Positions 59,044 through 64,000 of a stretch of DNA of 64,000 nt are shown in pieces. The stretch's first letter is position 1. The number at the start of each line of letters is the position of its first letter. The position numbers and the translations under genes are program-made. The DNA is taken from positions 34,387 to 98,386 of the forward strand of contig CALIEI010000044.1 in assembly GCA_938022165.1 (NCBI GenBank), given 5' to 3'. The notes under the pieces are model-generated. The model did not search any database, had not been told where the DNA came from, and was given only the letters and a program-made list of their open reading frames with translations. The stretch is from an uncultured Saprospiraceae bacterium (lineage in GTDB: Bacteria > Bacteroidota > Bacteroidia > Chitinophagales > Saprospiraceae).

Positions 59044-61413
59044 ATGACAAACTATATAGGTAAATCCGTAAAGCGCGTAGAAGATAAGCGCTTCATCACA
59101 GGTCAGGGAAAATATACTGACGATATAAAAATTCCGGGTATGGTACATGCATATATCCTGCGTAGTCCATATGCACATGCGCATGTAAAAAGTATCGATA
59201 CTGCTGAAGCATCAAAGGTGCCTGGCGTGATCTCAATTATTACGGGAGCGGACATCCCGGAGGCTATCGCAGGTGTACCATGTGGCTGGCAAGTAGACTT
59301 TAAGAATGGTGACACCATGAAAGAACCTCCACATCCGCTACTGGTAAGAAAAACGGTAAGACATGTAGGTGATGGTGTAGTACTAGTAGTAGCCGAATCC
59401 AAGGCTATAGCCAAGGATGCTGCCGACATGATAGATGTCGACTACGATGTATTAGATGCCGTAGCTGATCCGAAAGCGGCAGCGCAGTCTGGCGCTCCAC
59501 TAGTACACCCCGATGCACCAGGAAATCTTTGCTTTGATTGGGAACTAGGAAACCCAAAAGAGGAAGTAGCTGCTGCGCTTGCAGGCGCTCATCACGTGAC
59601 AGAATTAGACTTTGTAAATCAACGTGTCATTCCGAACGCTATGGAAACGAGAGGTGTGGTCGCACAATATGATACGGCATATGACAAATATACGATCTAT
59701 ACTTCTACGCAAAATCCTCATTTGATCAGACTATTGATGTGTGCATTTGTATTAGGTATACCAGAGCACAAGGTCAGAGTAGTAGGTCCAGATGTAGGTG
59801 GAGGGTTTGGTAGTAAGATTTTTCATTATACGGAGGAAGCATTATTAGTATGGGCCTCTAAGCATCTAAATCTACCTATCAAGTGGTCTTCTGATAGAAG
59901 TGAGGCATTTTTGACAGATGCCCACGGTAGAGATCACGCTTCTAACGCTAAAATGGGATTTGATAAAGATGGAAACATTGTCGCATTACAAGCGACAACT
60001 TATGCTAACCTAGGGGCCTACTTATCCACCTTCGCCCCTGCTGTACCTACTTATTTGCATGGTACTTTGATGCAAGGCTTGTATACTACTCCAAAAGTAA
60101 ATGTAGATGTTAAGGGCGTGTTTACGCATACCAATGCAGTAGATGCCTATCGTGGTGCAGGAAGACCTGAAGCTACTTATTTGCTAGAGAGGCTACTAGA
60201 TTTGGGTGCTTTAGAAATGGATATGGACCCTACAGAATTGAGGCGTAAAAATTTCATCCCGGCTTTTGACGGAGTGGAGCAAGAGGGGTATCAAACACAG
60301 GTTGCCCTGCAATATGATAGTGGGAACTATGAGCCGGTTCTAGATCGTGCTTTAGAGATGGTGGGATATGAAAACTTCCGAAAAGAGCAAGCAGCCGCTG
60401 CTTCTTCCAATAAGATATTGGGCATCGGCTTTTCTACTTATATAGAAGCTTGCGGAATAGCGCCTTCAGCAGTAGTTGGCGCCTTGGGCGCTAGAGCTGG
60501 ATTGTTTGAATCCGCACAGGTGCGTGTACAACCTACAGGAAAGGTAAGTGTATACACAGGATCGCACTCTCATGGTCAAGGGCACGAAACTACTTTCGCA
60601 CAGATCGTAGCTGACAGAATGGGGATTCCTTTAGATGACGTAGAAATAATTCATGGTGATTCGGATAGTGTTGCCTTCGGTATGGGTACTTATGGTTCTC
60701 GTAGTTTGGCTGTAGGTGGATCTGCCATTGTGAAATCGATAGACAAAGTATTAGAGAAGGGTGCTAAGGTAGCTGCTCACTTGCTAGAATCATCAGTAGA
60801 CGATCTGGACTATGCAGATGGAAAATGGACTGTAAAGGGAACTGACAAATCTGTAAGTTTTGGGGATGTGTCTTTGACGGCTTATGTACCTCACAATTAC
60901 CCTGAGGGCTTAGAACCAGGTCTTGACTTTTCTAGTTTCTACGATCCTGCAAATTTCACTTATCCGTTTGGAGCGCACGTTGCTATCGTCGAGATAGATA
61001 AAGAAACGGGTGCCGTTAAACTGAAGCGATTCATAGCTGTGGATGATGTAGGGAATGTCATCAACCCAATGATTGTAGACGGCCAGATACATGGAGGTCT
61101 TGCTCAGGGTATTGGCCAAGCAATGTATGAAGGTGCATTATTTGACGATACTGGTCAGCTGATAAATGGATCTTACATGGATTATTGTATGCCACGTGCT
61201 GACGCTCTTCCAAGTTTTGAGATTGATAGAACAGTTACGCCGTGCCCTCATAATCCTTTAGGTGTGAAAGGTGCTGGTGAAGCGGGCTGTATAGGTTCTA
61301 CCCCTGCAGTAGTGAATGCAGTAGTGGATGCATTGTGGAAAGCTGGATACAAGGTCAAGGATGTTCCTATGCCTATGACTCCAGAGAGAGTATGGACAGC
61401 TATGCAAGGATAA
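59044..61413 (+). CDS. coxL: Molybdopterin-binding large subunit, CO dehydrogenase form II type / xanthine dehydrogenase family
   Basis: GKSVKRVEDKRFITGQGKYTDDI; VGGGFGSK; active-site segment DAYRGAGRPEATYLLERLLD; GVKGAGEAGCIG. Confidence 0.93.
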   Translation: MTNYIGKSVKRVEDKRFITGQGKYTDDIKIPGMVHAYILRSPYAHAHVKSIDTAEASKVPGVISIITGADIPEAIAGVPCGWQVDFKNGDTMKEPPHPLLVRKTVRHVGDGVVLVVAESKAIAKDAADMIDVDYDVLDAVADPKAAAQSGAPLVHPDAPGNLCFDWELGNPKEEVAAALAGAHHVTELDFVNQRVIPNAMETRGVVAQYDTAYDKYTIYTSTQNPHLIRLLMCAFVLGIPEHKVRVVGPDVGGGFGSKIFHYTEEALLVWASKHLNLPIKWSSDRSEAFLTDAHGRDHASNAKMGFDKDGNIVALQATTYANLGAYLSTFAPAVPTYLHGTLMQGLYTTPKVNVDVKGVFTHTNAVDAYRGAGRPEATYLLERLLDLGALEMDMDPTELRRKNFIPAFDGVEQEGYQTQVALQYDSGNYEPVLDRALEMVGYENFRKEQAAAASSNKILGIGFSTYIEACGIAPSAVVGALGARAGLFESAQVRVQPTGKVSVYTGSHSHGQGHETTFAQIVADRMGIPLDDVEIIHGDSDSVAFGMGTYGSRSLAVGGSAIVKSIDKVLEKGAKVAAHLLESSVDDLDYADGKWTVKGTDKSVSFGDVSLTAYVPHNYPEGLEPGLDFSSFYDPANFTYPFGAHVAIVEIDKETGAVKLKRFIAVDDVGNVINPMIVDGQIHGGLAQGIGQAMYEGALFDDTGQLINGSYMDYCMPRADALPSFEIDRTVTPCPHNPLGVKGAGEAGCIGSTPAVVNAVVDALWKAGYKVKDVPMPMTPERVWTAMQG

Positions 61414-61467
61414 GATCAATTGGTAATACCAGAAGATGAAATTTTAAAATCTAAAAATTAAAAAACA

Positions 61468-62310
61468 ATGATTCCTTTATCATTCAATTATAAAAAAGCA
61501 AATTCCGTTGACGAGGCACTTTCGATGCTAACTGAGGATTCAAAAGTTTTAGGCGGTGGACATAGTTTGATTCCTGCGCTTAAATTAAGGCTCAACTCTG
61601 TGGAGACTTTAGTGGACATCTCAAAAATAGATGCCATCAAAGGTATAAATGACAATGAAAAATCTGTCACCGTTGGTGGCGGCGCTACGCATGCTTCCAT
61701 TGCAGCGAACAGCGCGCTGGCTAGCGCTGCACCCATGATGGCTGAAGCTGCTCATACTATCGGAGATATCCAAGTGAGAAACATGGGGACTATCGGTGGA
61801 AGTATCGCGCATGCTGACCCTGCTGCTGATTGGCCAGCAGTATTGCTAGCGGCAGATGCTAATGTAGTGATCAAAAATAAAGACGGTCAAAGAGAGGTAG
61901 ATATCGATCAGTTCTTTACAGGCTTTTATGAAACAGCTCTGGCTGAAGGCGAAATAATAACGGCGATAAGAATCCCCAAGACGGGATTCAATTCGAATTC
62001 TGTTTATGAAAAATTTAAGCAACCTGCTTCTAGATTTGCTATAGTAGGTGTAGCTGCTTGTGGAGAAATGGACGGGAAGACGCCGAAGAGTTTGAGGATT
62101 GGAATTACTGGATTGGCGGAGCGCGCTTTCCGACCAATGGAAGTCGAAAAGGCCTTGATTGGAAAAGAGTTAAATGAAGCCAACATTGATGCTGCTTTAG
62201 GAAATATAGCAGATGGCGTTTCAGTCATGGCTGATCACTATGCCTCAGAAAAATATAGGACTCATCTTGCAAAGGTGTATACCAAAAGGGCCTTATTGCG
62301 CTTAGTGTAA
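61468..62310 (+). CDS. coxM: Aerobic CO dehydrogenase-like FAD-binding medium subunit
   Basis: SKVLGGGHSLIPALKLRL; VRNMGTIGGSIAHADPAADWPAVLLA. Confidence 0.94.
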   Translation: MIPLSFNYKKANSVDEALSMLTEDSKVLGGGHSLIPALKLRLNSVETLVDISKIDAIKGINDNEKSVTVGGGATHASIAANSALASAAPMMAEAAHTIGDIQVRNMGTIGGSIAHADPAADWPAVLLAADANVVIKNKDGQREVDIDQFFTGFYETALAEGEIITAIRIPKTGFNSNSVYEKFKQPASRFAIVGVAACGEMDGKTPKSLRIGITGLAERAFRPMEVEKALIGKELNEANIDAALGNIADGVSVMADHYASEKYRTHLAKVYTKRALLRLV

Positions 62311-62401
62311 ATAAGGTAAAGCGTATAAGCAATTCTGAATTTAAAATTTCAAATGAGGTGGTCGAAAATAGATCACCTCATTTGTACTTAATACCAATGG
62401 A

Positions 62402-63298
62402 GTGGAAAGCAATAGCAATATAGAAGAAGTCAAAAAAATGCTGCAAAAGCAAGGCTACATTAGTGATGATGCTATTGCCATGTCAGTCCATCTATCCATG
62501 TTGCTGCAAAAGCCTTTATTGATAGAAGGTCCCGCCGGTGTAGGAAAAACAGAAATCGCAAAGGTCTTAGCAAAAGCACTAGACACTAATCTGATTCGAT
62601 TGCAATGCTACGAAGGACTTGATTCTAATCAGGCCATCTACGAATGGAATTATCAGAAGCAGTTGATGTTTCTGAAAATGCAGGAGGGTGAAAATTTGAG
62701 TTTGAAGGAAAAGGAAGCTAGTATATTTAATGAGGACTTTTTGATGAAGAGGCCATTGTTGGAATCTATCAGGCAAGAGAAAGCTCCTGTTTTGCTAATA
62801 GATGAAATAGATAGAGCTGACGAAGAATTCGAAAGCTTCTTTTTAGAGTTGTTGTCTGATTGGCAAGTGACGATTCCCGAAATCGGGACACAAAAAGCCA
62901 TCAGCATACCGCACGTAATCATCACTGGAAATCGTACGCGTGAGCTGTCGGAGGCGCTGCGTAGAAGATGTCTTTATCTTTGGATAGACTATCCAGCGTT
63001 TGAAAAAGAACTCAATATAGTGCTTACTAAGAATCCTAATATCAACAAAAAATTGGCTGATCAGATTTGCTTATTCATGAAGGAGGTCAGACAATTAAAA
63101 CTGGAGAAGAATCCTGGGATTGCGGAAACTCTGGATTGGGCGACGGCTTTGAGTTCTATGCATATTGAACATCTAGATAAAGAGATTGTAGAGTCTACTT
63201 TGGGCGTCATACTGAAAGACTGGCAGGACATCAGGACTAGTCAGGATTCTCTAAAGGAGCTGTTTGAGAAAGTGGGTGTTCAGCAACGCCTAGCTTGA
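62402..63298 (+). CDS. coxD: MoxR/CoxD-like AAA ATPase
   Basis: LIEGPAGVGKTEIAKVLAKAL Walker A; VLLIDEIDRADEEFESFFLELLSD Walker B; GNRTRELSEALRRRCLYLWIDYP. Confidence 0.92.
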   Translation: MESNSNIEEVKKMLQKQGYISDDAIAMSVHLSMLLQKPLLIEGPAGVGKTEIAKVLAKALDTNLIRLQCYEGLDSNQAIYEWNYQKQLMFLKMQEGENLSLKEKEASIFNEDFLMKRPLLESIRQEKAPVLLIDEIDRADEEFESFFLELLSDWQVTIPEIGTQKAISIPHVIITGNRTRELSEALRRRCLYLWIDYPAFEKELNIVLTKNPNINKKLADQICLFMKEVRQLKLEKNPGIAETLDWATALSSMHIEHLDKEIVESTLGVILKDWQDIRTSQDSLKELFEKVGVQQRLA

Positions 63299-63326
63299 TT
63301 CTTTTATATTGATTTAAATTTTTCTT

Positions 63327-64000
63327 TTGCCAGACCTTATTACTCGTAAAACTTCGCTACCTGAACATATCATTCAGTTTGTTCGCTTTTTGAGGACGAA
63401 GAATTTTCAAGTGAGTGTACATGAGGAATTAGAGATTCTAAAAGTATTGGAATCAGGTATACCGACAAGTTATGCATACCAAAAGTCATTTTTCAAATCT
63501 ATATTGGTAAAGAGCAGAAAGCAGTTTTTGACCTTTAGCGAAATATATGATGACTATTGGACGCAGCTAGCCAGAGCGGAGGACGGCAAAATCAAAACGG
63601 AGGAAAAGGAAACCAAAATCCCAAAACCAAGTCAACAAAAAACGAATTTGCAGGCGCTCAAAAATTGGCTTTATAACAAGCAAGCTTCTGAGCAATTGGA
63701 GGTGGCTGCATATAGCGCCTTGGAGGCTATTTCAAAACAAGATTTCTCTTCATTCAAAACGAATGAGCATAGAGACCTGCAGGACATCATCCGTGTCATA
63801 GCAAAGCGTCTATCGAATAAGAAATCTAGAAGAGATATTCGCTCTAGAGTGGAGAAAAAAATTGATATCAAAAATACGATCCGCACTTCTATGCGTAATG
63901 GTTTAGATATTCAGACCTTTCGGTTTAAAGAAAAACAAATCAAAAAGAATAATTTGGTTTTGATTTGTGATGTATCTCGATCTATGGAATTGTACACTAA
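63327..64000 (+). CDS. coxE: CoxE-like VWA protein, partial (runs off window; TTG start; missing from ORF track)
   Basis: Manual translation LPDLITRKTSLPEHIIQFVRFLRTKNFQVSVHEELEILKVLE...FKEKQIKKNNLVLICDVSRSMELYT, MIDAS DxSxS, open to window edge. Confidence 0.85.
   Translation, partial: MPDLITRKTSLPEHIIQFVRFLRTKNFQVSVHEELEILKVLESGIPTSYAYQKSFFKSILVKSRKQFLTFSEIYDDYWTQLARAEDGKIKTEEKETKIPKPSQQKTNLQALKNWLYNKQASEQLEVAAYSALEAISKQDFSSFKTNEHRDLQDIIRVIAKRLSNKKSRRDIRSRVEKKIDIKNTIRTSMRNGLDIQTFRFKEKQIKKNNLVLICDVSRSMELYT

Overview
The window is a Bacteroidota-type chromosome segment, probably Saprospiraceae-like. The evidence is type IX secretion (PorZ and C-terminal sorting domains), BshA, an AraC-type hybrid two-component regulator and a DUF2723 protein. 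The coding content is mostly core: moaD/moaE/moeB-like, bshA, nadD, dnaN, mreBCD-mrdA, folA, rpiB, gcvH, one tRNA-Val, and a form II type aerobic CO dehydrogenase-like cluster (coxG-S-L-M-D-E) that runs off the right edge. The most unusual content is intergenic. (1) A family of about 8 dispersed, GC-rich, hairpin-bearing elements of roughly 140-200 bp shares short sequence boxes. At least six lie just downstream of a stop codon in the same orientation relative to the gene; two form an inverted pair around a possible gene relic. (2) Several unrelated tandem arrays are built from short 'words' of 7-10 bp, including a ~120-bp array with ABAB higher-order structure between mrdA and folA. (3) The 3' half of tRNA-Val plus its terminator is duplicated, and a 65-bp palindromic element has inserted into the T-loop TTCGAA of the copy. 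Protein-level oddities include a fatty acid hydroxylase fused to two CDGSH Fe-S motifs, a His-rich FtsX-type permease, a standalone SF1 helicase with a nuclease-like C-terminus, and a CarH-like MerR regulator lacking the expected cobalamin histidines. No searches were run. All calls come from reading the sequence and recognising families.
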